Under the pieces are notes generated by a model. That model made no database searches. It saw only the letters and a program-made list of their open reading frames with translations, and was not told the origin of the DNA. A stretch of DNA of 64,000 nucleotides. It comes from Furcasterigmium furcatum (taxonomy: Eukaryota; Ascomycota; Sordariomycetes; Glomerellales; Plectosphaerellaceae). This document shows, one piece after another, positions 10,127-21,727 of this stretch (its first letter is position 1; each line of letters begins with the position of its first letter). Made by a program: the position numbers and the translations under genes. The stretch spans positions 4,280,961 to 4,344,960 of the forward strand of contig BCIA01000006.1 in assembly GCA_001599815.1 (NCBI GenBank). The letters are read 5' to 3'.

Positions 10127-10705
10127 ACCGCGAACATGGGGATCTTGCCTTCGGGTAGTTTGTGCCAAAGCCCGATACTCTTGTTAGAAGCCTGGAACCC
10201 AGACGACTGGATGGCTTGATATATGATTGGTAAAATGGCCGGACTCCATGCATCACACGACCCGTGCCACTTGGTGTCCAGGCGCTTCGACCCTACTTCT
10301 CGGGACTAAGACCCAACAGAATGTTCCAACAGCCGAAGAACCGATGGGGGGCCGTCGGTTATTTGGACTGCGGCATGTGTTCACCGTCCCCGGAGGATGG
10401 TCCGGCCTCTCGTCCGCGGGCCCGGTGCTATGTGGGGCCCGCCCCGATCCGGGGTTGCGGGGCTCCAATTAAGTAACACCACATCTGGGGAAGGCCGGGC
10501 CAACTGGAGACAAGTGGGCCCGCAGTCCGGGAGGGTGGTGCGGTGCTGGACCGACATACCAGTCAGTAGTATAAAGAGCCTCATCACGTCGAGTCCTCGA
10601 GAAATCTGATGGTTAGAGACCATCCGTACGCCCGGTGTCCATCTCCTTGGAGCCTCCCTCGATACATACACGGTCCTCTCTGACAACCCTTTCTCCTATC
10701 CCGCG
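10127..10705. promoter_or_regulatory. MFS transporter promoter rich in CreA-type sites
   Basis: No gene is visible in these 579 bp. Hexamers fitting SYGGRG occur at 10390-10395 (CCGGAG), 10449-10454 (CCGGGG), 10457-10462 (GCGGGG) and 10485-10490 (CTGGGG). The 10-mer CCCGGAGGAT at 10389-10398 is shared with the GH95/GH2 promoter. A TATAAA element at 10570-10575 lies about 135 bp upstream of the start codon. Confidence 0.55.
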
Positions 10706-12629
10706 ATGGCCAGCCCAAAGATCCCTGTGGTGACCGAAGACTCCTTGGGCAACGAGAAGCTCAGCAGCAAGGTGGAAGACCACCAGATTGAATCCGTCCA
10801 GGATGAGATCCAGAGGCAGAATATCAACAAGCTCTCGGAGACCGCCATCACTTGGAGGTCCAGAGCAGCGCTCCGTCTCATCGTTGTCATCATCATCCAA
10901 GGCCTGAGTACGGAAACTGTTCCATGCACATGAAGAGACAGGACAAGACTAATGCTGAGAACAGGCGTTGCCGCCTTCGCCATCGATGGCAGCATCATTG
11001 GCGGCATGTCTGCCCTGCCCGCGTTCCGTGAGCATTTCGACGTCAGCACCAGCGGCGCTGGCATCGCCCTGATCTTGGCGGCCATGTCCATCGGCAACAT
11101 CTTCGCCAGTCTGTTCCAGTGGCTGTCCGATCTCATCGGTCGCCGTGGCGTCACCTGCCTGGGCAACGTCATCCTCACCATCAGCTGCGTTCTCCAGGCC
11201 GCCGCCCCTAACCGCGAAGTCATGATCGTTGGCCGTGTCCTGGGCGGTGTCGGCTGCTCCCTGAGCGCCACTGTGGGAGCCCTTTACATGAGCGAGGTCT
11301 CGCCCTCCTCTCACAGAGGTCTGGCTGTGGGCTTGTACTGCTCTTGCTACAGCATCGGCTCCATCATCATCGCCTGCGTTCTGCTCGGCGGATCTTACAT
11401 GGAGGGCAACTGGACCTGGAGGATGCCCATGCTCTTCCAGCTCGCGCCGCCAGTCATTGTCGCCTGCCTGGTGTATCCATGCACCCCTGAGAGCCCCAGG
11501 TACCTCATCTCCAAGGGCAAGATCGATGAGGCCCGGCAGGTCATCGCCAAGTACCATACTACCAGCGAGGATGTCAGCGACCCCGTTATTGCCGCTGAGA
11601 TCACTCAAATTCAGGCCTCCATTGAGACTGTCGACGCGAAGCCCTGGGACTTTAGGACTCTCTGGAACAAACCGAGCGCCCGATACCGCCTGAAGGTCAT
11701 CTTCATGTATTCGTTCTTCCAGCAGTGCAACGGAACTTGTGAGTCTGACATCTGAATCCCCACAACATCTGGGCCTGCTTCGGTAGAAGCTGGTGCCCGT
11801 TGGCGATGTCTCAACCACTAACATGAATATTCTCCTAGCTATGCTCGCGTATTACCTCCCCGGAATCCTCACCCTCGTCGGAATCACGAACACCCAGCAG
11901 CAACTCGGCATCAACGTGGGCATGAGCGTCGTCTCCTGGGCCGCCACTGTCTGCGGTTCTATGATCGTGGACCATGTCAGGCGTCGATTCCTCCTCATGG
12001 CCACCATGGCCGCCTTCATCTTCTTCCTGTCCATGATGACCATCACGGGCGGCCTCTTCGACAACGGCATCGCCCAAACGGCAATGGGCATTTTGACCAT
12101 CGCGTGGATCTACCTCTTCCAGGTCTCCAACGGATTGCTGTGTAAGTACTGGATAATCCTCGTGAAGTTTGAGCGTAAGGAACTTGTCTAATTTACTCGC
12201 CAGCCAACGCCCTGCACAACATCTACCCCAACGAGGTCCTTCACTACAGCCAGCGCGCCAAGGGTATGGGCATGTACAGCTTCTTCCAGAACTGCTTCGG
12301 TCTGATCATGACATACGGCATGGGCGAGGCTCTGGCCAAGATTGAGTGGAAAGTGAGTTTTCGACGACTTCATCAAGGCAGGCCCCTTTAGATGGTTGAA
12401 TGCTGACCGTCTTCTGCAGATCTACTTCATCTTCATCGGCATCGACGCCCTGTGCCTCTGGCTCACTTGGCTCTACTTCCCCGAGTTCCAGTACCTTTCT
12501 CTCGAGGAGATCGACCACGTCTTCGAAACTCCGGGCGTCCATCCCGTCAAGATCTCCAAGGCTGTGCACCGCGCCACCCACAAGGCGCGTCGCGAGGCCC
12601 GCAAGGCCGAGAAGGCTCAGAACGCGTAG
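10706..12629 (+). CDS. MFS sugar transporter (lactose/oligosaccharide permease-like)
   Basis: Five exons (10706-10907, 10965-11738, 11839-12141, 12204-12352, 12420-12629) give 545 residues. The introns use GTACGG, GTGAGT, GTAAGT and GTGAGT donors. The protein has about 12 membrane segments with sugar-porter signatures: DLIGRRG after TM2, PESPRYL before the central loop, and an internal QQCNGTS-MLAYYLP motif in TM7. The hydrophilic C-terminal tail is rich in Lys, Arg and Ala. Fungal lactose and oligosaccharide proton symporters belong to this family, though substrate cannot be read from sequence alone. It follows the GH2 gene on the same strand, and its promoter shares a 10-mer with the GH95/GH2 promoter. 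The simplest reading is that it imports the oligosaccharides that the two cytosolic glycosidases digest. Confidence 0.93.
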
Positions 12630-12875
12630 ATGGATGCACACGAGAACTTCATTTCGTGGAATGTCTATCATCACTCCAGGCTGGTTATGGCAGAATTTTC
12701 CATTGGGTTACGGGAATTTGGGCCTTTCAAGCTGTCAGATCCAGGCGGGAGATGATGAGAGCACTCAACCTATGACCAGATAGTCTGTTGCACGAATTTG
12801 ATATTGAGGGTCTAGACTCTCAATTTGACATTCAAAAGATATTTATTCTGTCAAGATGATATTCGCTTCCCTGTT
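12630..12875. other. Convergent 3' spacer
   Basis: This 246-bp stretch lies between the stop codons of the transporter and the methyltransferase. It is AT-rich and shows no gene. Confidence 0.5.
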
Positions 12876-14336
12876 CTACTCCCTCCACACAGCCTCCATG
12901 ACCACCATAAACGTCAAGGGGTTGGCCTCGACCCTAACCAAGTCGAATCGGGAGTCCGCCTCGTTGAAGATCTTCTTCCAAGCATCAACCGGTCGCTCCT
13001 TGGCGCTGAAGAGGGCCATCATGCGGAGATCCGTCGACGTGCCGAACTGCTGAATGGAGCGAGGCAGAGGCTCGGCAGTGTCGTTGAGCTCGTCCTGCTT
13101 GCCAACGTAGTCGATGAACAACACCCGAGAACCGGGGCGCATCGCAGGGACCAGGGACCGCAGAATCTGGACAGACTCCTTGTCGGGCCAGTCGTGCAGG
13201 ATGAGCTTTATCATGTAGACATCGGCGTGGATCTTCTGGGGCTGGAAGAAGTCGTGTGCGTCGAACGACACGCGCCCTTGCAGCTCCGCGGGCAGGTTCT
13301 TGTCGAAAACCGGCTTTGCCTGCGGCAGGTCCTGCACGGTGATGGAGAGGTCGGGGAACTTCTTCGCCAGGACCATGGAGTCGTGGCCTCCGGATCCTCC
13401 CAGCTGCGAGATGAGAGTGGTAAGCAATGAGTCTTGGAGGGAGTAGGGGCGAGACTTACATCCACGATGGTGGCCTTGCCGAGCGACTTCCAGTCGAACG
13501 CGGTCTCCACGACCTCCTCAAGACGGAAAATCTGCTTGATATAGTTCATGAACTCGACGAAGTTCCTCTGCCGCCATCCCTTGCGCTCTCCCTCTCCATC
13601 ACTCTCGATGAACTCCCATGAATTCGCGTACTTGCCGGCCAGCTCACCGCTGTGGTAGAGGGTAAAAGACGACTGGCTCATATCCTGCTCCAGTACTGTC
13701 TTTCCGCGATTGAACTTGTCCAGCGCCTCAGGCATGGCAGTCATGGGCGGGCCAGCGTCATCAAGGATGGTCGAGACCAGTGCCTTGAGGCCCGGGGACT
13801 GGGCCAACGCCGCAGATCGAGATGTGTGTCGGACGCGAATCTCCCCGTTAAACTGCGTCTTCTCGAAAATTCGGAGGGTGAAGCCGTGCTCGAGGACGCG
13901 GCGAACTACCTCTTCTGGGAGCGAGGTGTGCTTGGCGATCTCGTCGTAGCTAGCAGATCCATCAAGCGGCACTGCGGACCAGAAGTCGAAGCGGTTGAGG
14001 AGATTCAGCCCGATGACGTCCGGCATGCACTGGGAGGGTCAGACTATGAGAAGAGCCTCTGTTAGGACGAAGGGGATAGCTTACGTTGTGCGCGTAGTTG
14101 AAGATGCTCTCGCTGGGACCTTGAACCAGATACATCATGTCCGTCAGATGGTCCAGCAGCTGTTGGCGTTGCAGGAAAAGCTCTCCTGTCATGCCATCGT
14201 AATTTGTCGGGCTGTCCGCGGCAAAGGTGGGAGCCGGGATGTTGTTCTCTTTCAGTGCATGGATGAAGGATCCAGAGACCTCGGAGATCTTGCTCGCGAG
14301 ATCTTGGATGGTGGGTTGCTGTACGGCTGCTGTCAT
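12876..14336 (-). CDS. SAM-dependent O-methyltransferase (class I, COMT-like)
   Basis: Exons 14085-14336, 13460-14029 and 12876-13403 encode 449 residues. A helical N-terminal dimerisation/winged-helix domain is followed by a Rossmann fold. The SAM-binding motif LGGSGGHDS lies just after the second splice junction, followed by an acidic DLPQ loop and LHDWPDKE, which holds the catalytic His. This matches fungal secondary-metabolite O-methyltransferases that methylate phenolic hydroxyls. The introns have GTAAGC and GTAAGT donors. It sits inside the carbohydrate block, convergent with the transporter, and no polyketide or terpene synthase is next to it. Its substrate is unknown; methylation of a plant-derived phenolic is one possibility, and being a stray member of a secondary-metabolite cluster is another. 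Confidence 0.88.
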
Positions 14337-15622
14337 GGCGAATGTAGTAGCTGAGGATTTGGGGGAAGTTCGTGGTACGTGGTATGTCAGTCAAGCTGGG
14401 AGCACCGGCAGGGGCGGACACCTCAGAGGGCGGCGATCAGGGCATCTTATACATGGAAGCCCAGGCGGGCAGATCCGACCCCTCCCGAAACTTTGTGCTC
14501 GGAAAGACGACAGCTCATCTTCGAGACGCAGAATGTCCCCACGCCGGTCGGACTAAAGAAGAAAAACCTTGCTGATCCGACCTCGTGATGCGAGCTCTGA
14601 CTGGCTTCTGTGGCATCTACGTAGGACCGGATGTCACCTCAGGGTCCAGACCGTCGAACCACAGCGAGGGGTAATCCCCCGTAAAGCCCGCACAACGTCA
14701 TCCTGGCCCATCTGCCGGCATATGGCGCCGTCTTGGTGTCGGCGGGATCGTCGTTTTGTGGCTCAGCACAGCGTTTTGGATTTCCTGATTGGGCCAAGGG
14801 GATCTAATCAATCACATCAGATAAGATTTAGTTAGACGATCGTCAATGATCACCCCTGAATTCTCCCACACTCCCCCCCAAGTCTCGAAAATTCTTCACG
14901 CGTCTGCCGGGCTGATCGTCGTCGGACCAGCCTGATTGAGCCGTAAGACCGTTGCTAAGGAGGACAAGCACGGCACACCCCACGGAGGAAGCGCAGAAAT
15001 ACCGCATTAATGTTCCAATGAGTCGGCACAACTTGCCCTGCTTTTTAGGCACCCCAGTGACGTTGTTACATCTCCTCGGCTCGCCTCGGTCGAAACTACT
15101 AACACGGAACAGGGCCAGGCACAGCGCGCAACATGCGTAGGGATCCAACGACCCTGCCGATCAGACACTTACTTCTAGAAGTCAATTTATCAGTCCCAAT
15201 TAATTACCTCAACAGCTAATTATCTCAACAGCAAGCGCGCTTGCCCTGGGTTCCTAAAGAGAAGCGTTGATATCTCAGAGCTAAGAGAAAAGCCATCTCT
15301 ATTCTTCCGAGTTTGATCCAAAGTCTATGTGAGTTCACAAAGTAAACAGAGAGGTTCTCTAGATAATGAGAGGTTTGATCTTAAGTCTGATCTTCATGGT
15401 TGCTACATAGACTATCATTTTTCCCGATTCACATACCAAGTCAATTCAACTTGAATCTTATAACATCCCACACTCAACATGATCAATTCGCTTCCAGGGA
15501 TTCACAACTTTTCTCATTTGATAAAGATGGTTGGATTGCTAGTTGCTAGTTGCTTCGCCAGGTAGTGAGTTCAATCTTCATTTGAAGATGTCTGACAGGA
15601 CTGGGCCTCTAGAGCCATTCTC
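14337..15622. other. Intergenic region without visible gene
   Basis: This 1.29-kb stretch holds the promoter of the methyltransferase (GTATAAG on the minus strand near 14446-14452) and the 3' flank of the esterase gene. The part from about 15150 to 15560 is AT-rich and contains a short duplicated motif (TAATTAYCTCAACAGC, twice near 15199-15233). I see no coding signal. Confidence 0.4.
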
Positions 15623-16692
15623 TCACTGAGCAAAGAACGGAGAGCCGACCACACGTGCAACTTCTTCTCCAACAAGGCGGTTAATCTCCACGCCGGGATG
15701 GTAGTCGTTGAACCAAAGACAGCTGACGCCGTCCCCGTTCCAGCAAGTAGCATCCGGGGAGCCATACTCGGTCGGGTTATCCAGCGCCTCGTCGAAGGGC
15801 GTCGCGGTGTCAACAAACGAAATCTTCGCATCGGCATTGGCGGCCTCGAAGGCCTCGATGCCGGCTTGCAACGCCGAGTTGTAAATCTGGATGGCATTCG
15901 CAACCATGTCGGTTGTTCCAGAGCCCTGTGAGATGAACATGGGGCACCTGTCGGTTGCTTCGAGGGATGAGCGTGTCGAAAGTGAGATATCAGGGGAGCG
16001 TCAACTTACGGGGAACGCTCAGCAGCACAAACTGCGTGACACCGGCATCGTAGACCGACTGGAGAAGCTCGAAGTACCTCGTCATGATGGCCTGGACCTT
16101 CTGGGGGTAGTCGGGGAACCAGAACGTGTTGCCGACGTCATTCACGCCAATCCAGACGCCGACGATGGTGTTTGCTGCGGTCCAAGAGGCCCATTCGGGC
16201 TTGGGATCAGTGGCGATGTTCTCGAGGAACAGGTCGACCTGGTCACCGAAGCTGAGGACCTCGGGAGAGTAGGGGGGCACGAGGGCGGCGTCCGTGGTGG
16301 CGCCTCCGTAGGCGAGGTTGAATGTCCGAACGTCGCCCGCGTTGTACTCGGTAGCCATGAAGCCGACCCAATTGAACCCTCCACTAGCAGTCCATCCGGG
16401 GGCGGGCGGGTTGCCCATGGGGTTCGCGAGAGACGGCTTCTGGCCATCGATGTTGAAGCCGGTCTGGGAGTACGAGTCGCCACTAGGATGCGAGGATCCG
16501 GTCAGTCTGTTGTTATTCAAACAGAACAGGGCTTTGAGATACTGACAAGTTAATGAAGAACTTGGTGCCCGACGGCTCACCAGTTGGCTCAGGTCCCGAC
16601 GAAGTTGTAGTAGGGTTGCACGGAGAGATGCGCGCCGCTGCCACACCGTAGACAGCCGCCGCCGCCACCATCAACGATCGGGAGGAGACCAT
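15623..16692 (-). CDS. Secreted SGNH/GDSL acetylesterase (CE16-type)
   Basis: Exons 16547-16692, 16010-16482 and 15623-15957 encode 317 residues. Splicing restores the FGDSYSQTG block; Ser52 is the nucleophile. Other SGNH blocks are AYGGATTDA, IGVNDVGNTF and a C-terminal NDYHPG with the Asp/His of the triad. This pattern matches CE16 acetylesterases, which remove acetyl groups from hemicellulose oligosaccharides. Residues 1-20 form a signal peptide, followed by a short Thr/Ser/Pro linker and no CBM1. The third exon uses the AAG acceptor just before 15957; the nearby CAG acceptor breaks the frame. The start is ATG 16692; the longer reading begins at TTG. An accessory deacetylase fits the wall-degrading genes on its downstream side. 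Confidence 0.87.
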
Positions 16693-17534
16693 GTTGCAGA
16701 TATCTTGAGGCAATCGAGCTTAATCGACCCAAGAATGCTTGTCTGGGCAGCTGGGGGACCCTGTCGTACTTATAAGTCAGAAAGTGGTCGATGGAACGCC
16801 AGCCACCGACGCCCCCTACAGATCTCCTGCACGCCCCTTACCATGCGGCCAGGAAATGACGTTCCGCGCCCGAAAACGATGACGCTTCATCTAGAACCTT
16901 GTAGTTTAGACGACGTCCGCGAAGATCTACTGTTGCTTCCGCCCATGAAAAGGCGCCTTCTTGGGCCACTTTTGCGGGGACGCGGAGGGACGAGATCCTG
17001 TGCCCAGAAAGGGGAAAGACATCGACTGCAGGACAATACTACGCCCTCACCGGCTGAGCGGGTCGGAGAATAGCCCAAATAGGCAACGGAAAATGAAAAA
17101 GACGGATGCGCCTCGGGCGGATGTAACTCCGTGTGTTGACTATGTACTTGTAACTCCCCAGTTCACTGGTCGGAGAAGCTTGACTGCAAGCTCGTCAAAG
17201 AACACACTACATCGCCAAGCGATTGAAGCGCAGAGTCCACGAAGAATACTATAGGTACTAATTCATGATTGGATCAAGACCAGAAGGGACAAAACAAGGC
17301 GCTCAGATGGACTATGATCAAGCCTATGTACCAATGGCAGCTACTTACCAGGACTAAATACCTAGAGCCGCGACTTAATGCAAAAGCGGGTGCAGCACTG
17401 GCAAGTGTGCAACTGCATGCACCTATCTGATCAGTTGAAACAACCCATTGTAGAGTGATAACTTGTAGGGTTTGCATGTCTCAGTCTCCAAAATCAGTAC
17501 TTGCGGACAAGGAAACCTCCAGCGTTCTCCCCAC
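16693..17534. promoter_or_regulatory. Esterase promoter and 3' flank of regulator gene
   Basis: These 842 bp contain the palindrome ACTTATAAGT (16768-16777), a likely TATA element about 80 bp upstream of the esterase start, and a CTGGGG CreA-type hexamer near 16751. The rest, up to the stop codon of the Zn2Cys6 gene, shows no gene. Confidence 0.45.
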
Positions 17535-19181
17535 TCAATCATCGAGCATAACCTCCAGATCCTGCCTCAAACCCGCCAGCTGCGTACCGAGACTATCCTC
17601 CCTACTCCTGATCGCCTGGAAAGAGACGTCCACAACCCCCGAGAACATCGACCCGTCAGGGCCCCCAATCTCCTTCCCCGGCCGCGACGCCGGATCAAGT
17701 CCGGCCGCCGCGCCCCTCAGCTGAGCGAGGAACTCCTCGGCCAGCTGAATGGTCAGGGACATCTGCAGAGAGGGCGTGGACTCGACGGCGAACGAGCCCA
17801 CGGTGACCTCGGGCAGCTTCCAGTGCCGGAAGGCATCGGGAGACTCGAGATGGGGCAGCTTCGAGTGGATGCAGCTGAACACCTTCTGGTACATGTCCAG
17901 GAGGCGGACGTAGGTCGAGAGGATAAACATGGACGAGCCGGGGTCTGCCATGCTGTCCAGGGACGTGCCGCGGTGGGACTTGCTTTTGCTCTCGGCCGGG
18001 TGGCCGTGCTTAGAGGACGGCGTCACGTCCTGCACGGCCTCTGCGAACTGCTGGGAGAGCTTGAACATCTCGTCGACTGGGAAGGGGGCGGCGCCCCTGG
18101 ACTTTCCGTTGGATCCCTTGGCGGGATGGCCACGGTGTTGCTCGGCACGCTCCAGCTGGCTGGTCAGGAGGGACGAGAGCTCGAAGAGCCTCGAGTTGAT
18201 TTCGGAGAGTCGAGGCATCCAGTGAGTGCTGACGGAGCCCTGGCTTGGGCTCGCTGACCTGGGAGGCTTGAGCAGGATCTGCCTGGATTTTGACTTGAAA
18301 GTGGCCTTTGTGATTCTCTTGGTACGGTCTGCCTTGGGTTTTTGGCTGGACACGACGAGTTCCTTCCGTAAAGGGGAGGGCTTGATACGATAAGGTGGTG
18401 GAGTGTTGATGTTCTGAGTTGTGACTGTGTGAGGGTTCAGGGGCGAGTGGCCGTCGAGACTTAGACGGAGAGCCGGCTGGTGACTCCAGTTATCTGCGAT
18501 GCTGTCCGCGGAGAGGAACGGCTCGACGACGAGAGGGTGGACTTGAGATAAATGCGCGCCAGCTGGATGCGGCGAGAAGAGGCTCGAGTGATCATAGCCG
18601 AAACCAAGGCCGGCCATATCAAAGTCAGGCTCGCGTGTAACAGCACAGGGGCCAAACCCGCCGCCAACACTTTCGATATTAATCGAAGCTTGGGTTCGGC
18701 GAAACCGTCAGTCAGCCTGAACGGGATCCTAGACATGGATGAAAGACATTGGGGACTCACCAAAGTCAGGTGGCACAGGCTGATTGTCGCTTTCTGTCCG
18801 TTTCCGCTTTGGCGAGCGGGCGCCCCCTCGTCCTGCTGCCGCTGCCGCCGCGGCGGCCCCTGGCATCCCGCCGCCGACTGGTCCCTGAGTCTCAGCCGGC
18901 ACATCTACTGCCCATCCACCACCACCACCACCTCCTCCAGCTTCTCCTCCGGCGCCGGCGTACTCCAGCATGAGATGGGGCTCCTGCGCTGCCCCCGTGC
19001 TCGGCGCTGCCTGCTGCTTCCGGTATCTCAGGGAGGGGCTCGATTTGCAGTCGGTCTTGAGCCTGATGCATCGCTCGCATGGTTCGTCTCCGAAGCGCTT
19101 GCAGCTGAGCTTCTGGTTGTGACAGCGGTCGCAAGCCTTCCGGTTCAGGCAGTCGCTCATGATCATGGCCATCATCATCAT
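17535..19181 (-). CDS. Zn2Cys6 transcription factor
   Basis: Two exons, 18761-19181 and 17535-18688, encode 524 residues. The DNA-binding domain is C-x2-C-x6-C-x7-C-x2-C-x6-C with Cys17, 20, 27, 35, 38 and 45, followed by basic residues. A long Gly run and Ala run and a KRKR nuclear signal come next. The C-terminal half is helical and resembles the regulatory regions of AflR-like pathway-specific factors. The 72-nt intron (GTGAGT donor, AAG acceptor) was chosen because it joins two frames without stops. The next strong minus-strand donor, GTAAGT at 19328-19323, with GCTAAC and CGGCAG upstream of the ATG, suggests a 5'-UTR intron (19189-19328). ATG 19160 is an alternative start. It lies beside the esterase and could regulate the carbohydrate block; that is inferred from position only. 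Confidence 0.85.
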
Positions 19182-21727
19182 CGGACGGCTGCCGTTGGGG
19201 AGTGAGCAACCGGGGCGGTGACGGGAACCCCAAGATGGGTTAGCATGAAGGGGAGGGGGGGAACGACAGGTCGAAGGGTCGATAGCGGCCCCAATTCATC
19301 CTTAAAGGACCGAGACCCTCTCACTTACCTCTCTCTGGACTGCTGCCATCCGGCGGGGGGTGCCCTTGGAGGCAAAGGAAGGAAACGTGCCGCACCCGGG
19401 GGCCGCTGTGCTGGGTCTGCTTGTCCCCTCGCCTAAGTCAACTCTTCCTCGTACTGACAGGGTCGTCGGGGCAGCGCAACCCTGCACAAGCGGAGCAAGG
19501 TGCGCTGTGTAAGTGGTGGTACAACCATGGGCGGGCGAGTTCCCCTCATCCCAGCGGCTCGTCACGGGCTTGCTTGCCTCATCGTCTGTCCTCACCCCTC
19601 GAGGTGCCACTGATATCGCGGCAGTCGATAACGCAGGCTGCCGTCATGGGGCGAGCTATCCAGAGGATCGGTTCCTGAGGGTGTGTGGAGGGTGAGCATC
19701 CCGCTGCTGAGCGCAGGGCGGATGAGTGGTAACTTGTGTGCTGGACTCTGGATGTAGTGGTGACGCCTTACTCTAATGGAGAACTCTTAGGGTCCATGAA
19801 TTCAAGATGACGGACCGTCTGAGCGGCCCAGAGTCCCTGGGGAAGATTAGTCTTGTGTGATACCGTCGAGGGGAGGGATTGTTCAGTCATGAGGAACTCT
19901 CAGATAGAGGGGCATCGAGGAGCCGAGCCAACAGATGCAGTGTCACCCCAACTTCAGCCAAGGCCGGTGGGTGTCTTGCATTCTCCAGAGTGAGGCTACC
20001 AATGCATTGCCTCCTCGAAACCGTCAGTCATTGTTCACATCTCGTAGATGATGATCCTCGACTAAAGCTTTTGAAGACATGGATTACCAGGACGGCCGAC
20101 GTATGCAGTGTAAAGCCCCGTATTCGAAGGAAGTTCTCTCGAGCCGGGCTGCCGTGGTGTAACCGATGTCTTGAGAGGTCATTCACGATGAACAAAAAGA
20201 TGACGCCGGAAACATCTGCTTGATAGGTTCCGGCAACTTGGATCCTGGGTCCTGTGGCTAACTCCGAGGTCAGACTGTCTGACTTCTACGTGTCGACCAC
20301 ATGCGAGCCGGGTGTCTTGGTAGCCAAGAGTCCAAGACTTCCGGTCAGAAGGTGAGGTTGTGTACTAGAAGTATCTGTTGACGCAGGCGCCACGTTGCAG
20401 TCGACAATCACCGAAGATCTGCTCGTGGCCTCAAACAGCTCTCAGAAGGGCCGGGGCATCTGGAGCCGAATCCTGAAAGAATATCTCCCATCATCGTTCA
20501 TGTCGGTGAGACCTCTGATCGAAGCTCTCTCTGCATCTCCCCGCCCCGGCATCTATATTGCCTCGAACCGGCCAGGCGGGATCAAGCGAGCAGGTGACCG
20601 GGATAGATATTGACGCAGCCGTTGACAAATCAGTCACCGCGCATCTGAGACCCGAGAGTCCGCTTATTGAGCTGTCCCTAGCCGAAGCCGGTCTCACGGT
20701 CTCGGGAAGATGAGAACCACAGCCGTGGACCTGGGATGAGAGCATCGACTCGTGTTATCCCGGAGCATTGTTGGAGCATGCGAACCGTATGGGCGGGTTC
20801 CTGTCCAAGTGAAGCCTCGATCTAGTAACATATAACAAGAATCTTGACGTTCATTTGGTTTTCCTTGGTTTTTCGCATCGTGGATCAGAACCTCCGCACA
20901 TCCAACTGTCAGGACGTACAATCGCGTGAGATTAAATCAAGATATGAACACCAAGTACCAGTCTAGTAAGCCGAGCTTCTCATACAAGCTACAGACGGCC
21001 TCTCAAAGACTGTCTGGCTTCTCAAATCTGAGCGGTGTTGTTCGCACCTGAGCTCCAAAATGGCGGTCAGCGTAGGCGAGAAGAGCCCTGTCTTGGGTCT
21101 CGGGTAGTCACATTGTGGCTGATAGCGATGAGAAGGGGCAGGAGTACATACATCGGCGCTGCTGATTCTCAGTAAGATATGCCTGGATCTTACAGCAGAG
21201 ACTGATAATCCCTCGGTGTCAGGGGCGCCGCAGACGGGTACCTTCACAGAGGCCCTGCCGTCGACAGAGTTCCACGAGGATGGCCCGCAAGAAGCAGAGG
21301 GATCCCCGACACCAACCTCGTCAAGTCTTACTGATTATTCTCACGCGCTGCAAGAAGTCGTGGTCTCCCTGGTGTTCCACGGCCGGAGGTCTGTGACGCC
21401 ACTCCTGCTCCTCTGGAAGGGCATTGTGTCAGGTGTACTGAAACACGACGACGACCTGTGTGAGCAATTCTCAGCCGAGAACAAGGATCCTGAATGTTGT
21501 CGGGTCCAGAGTCTTAAGAGCCCATAAGTGATCCGAAGAACCTCGGGCCGCTCGGCGATGCAGCTCAGGGATTACTGAACCCATGCCGTCCATATGTCAG
21601 TCGCCGGTTCGCCGTATGGTCCAGGTCTTGAGTGAAGTGTATCATGAAGGCAGATGGGGACTCGCTAATAGTCTATGGTACAGTGTCTTCGTTCTCTCGT
21701 CAAACAAGCCCGTTCCGATGCCCGGGC
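19182..21727. other. Gene-poor intergenic region
   Basis: This 2.5-kb stretch carries the regulator's upstream sequence and the 3' flank of the flavohaemoglobin gene. Short open frames exist, such as one at 21216-21527 that begins with GTG, but none has a recognisable domain, a good start, or splice signals that extend it. I see nothing supportable. Confidence 0.4.

Noticed and set aside
21216..21527. Plus-strand frame of 103 codons
   Set aside because: Begins with GTG, has no upstream ATG or splice extension, and no domain.
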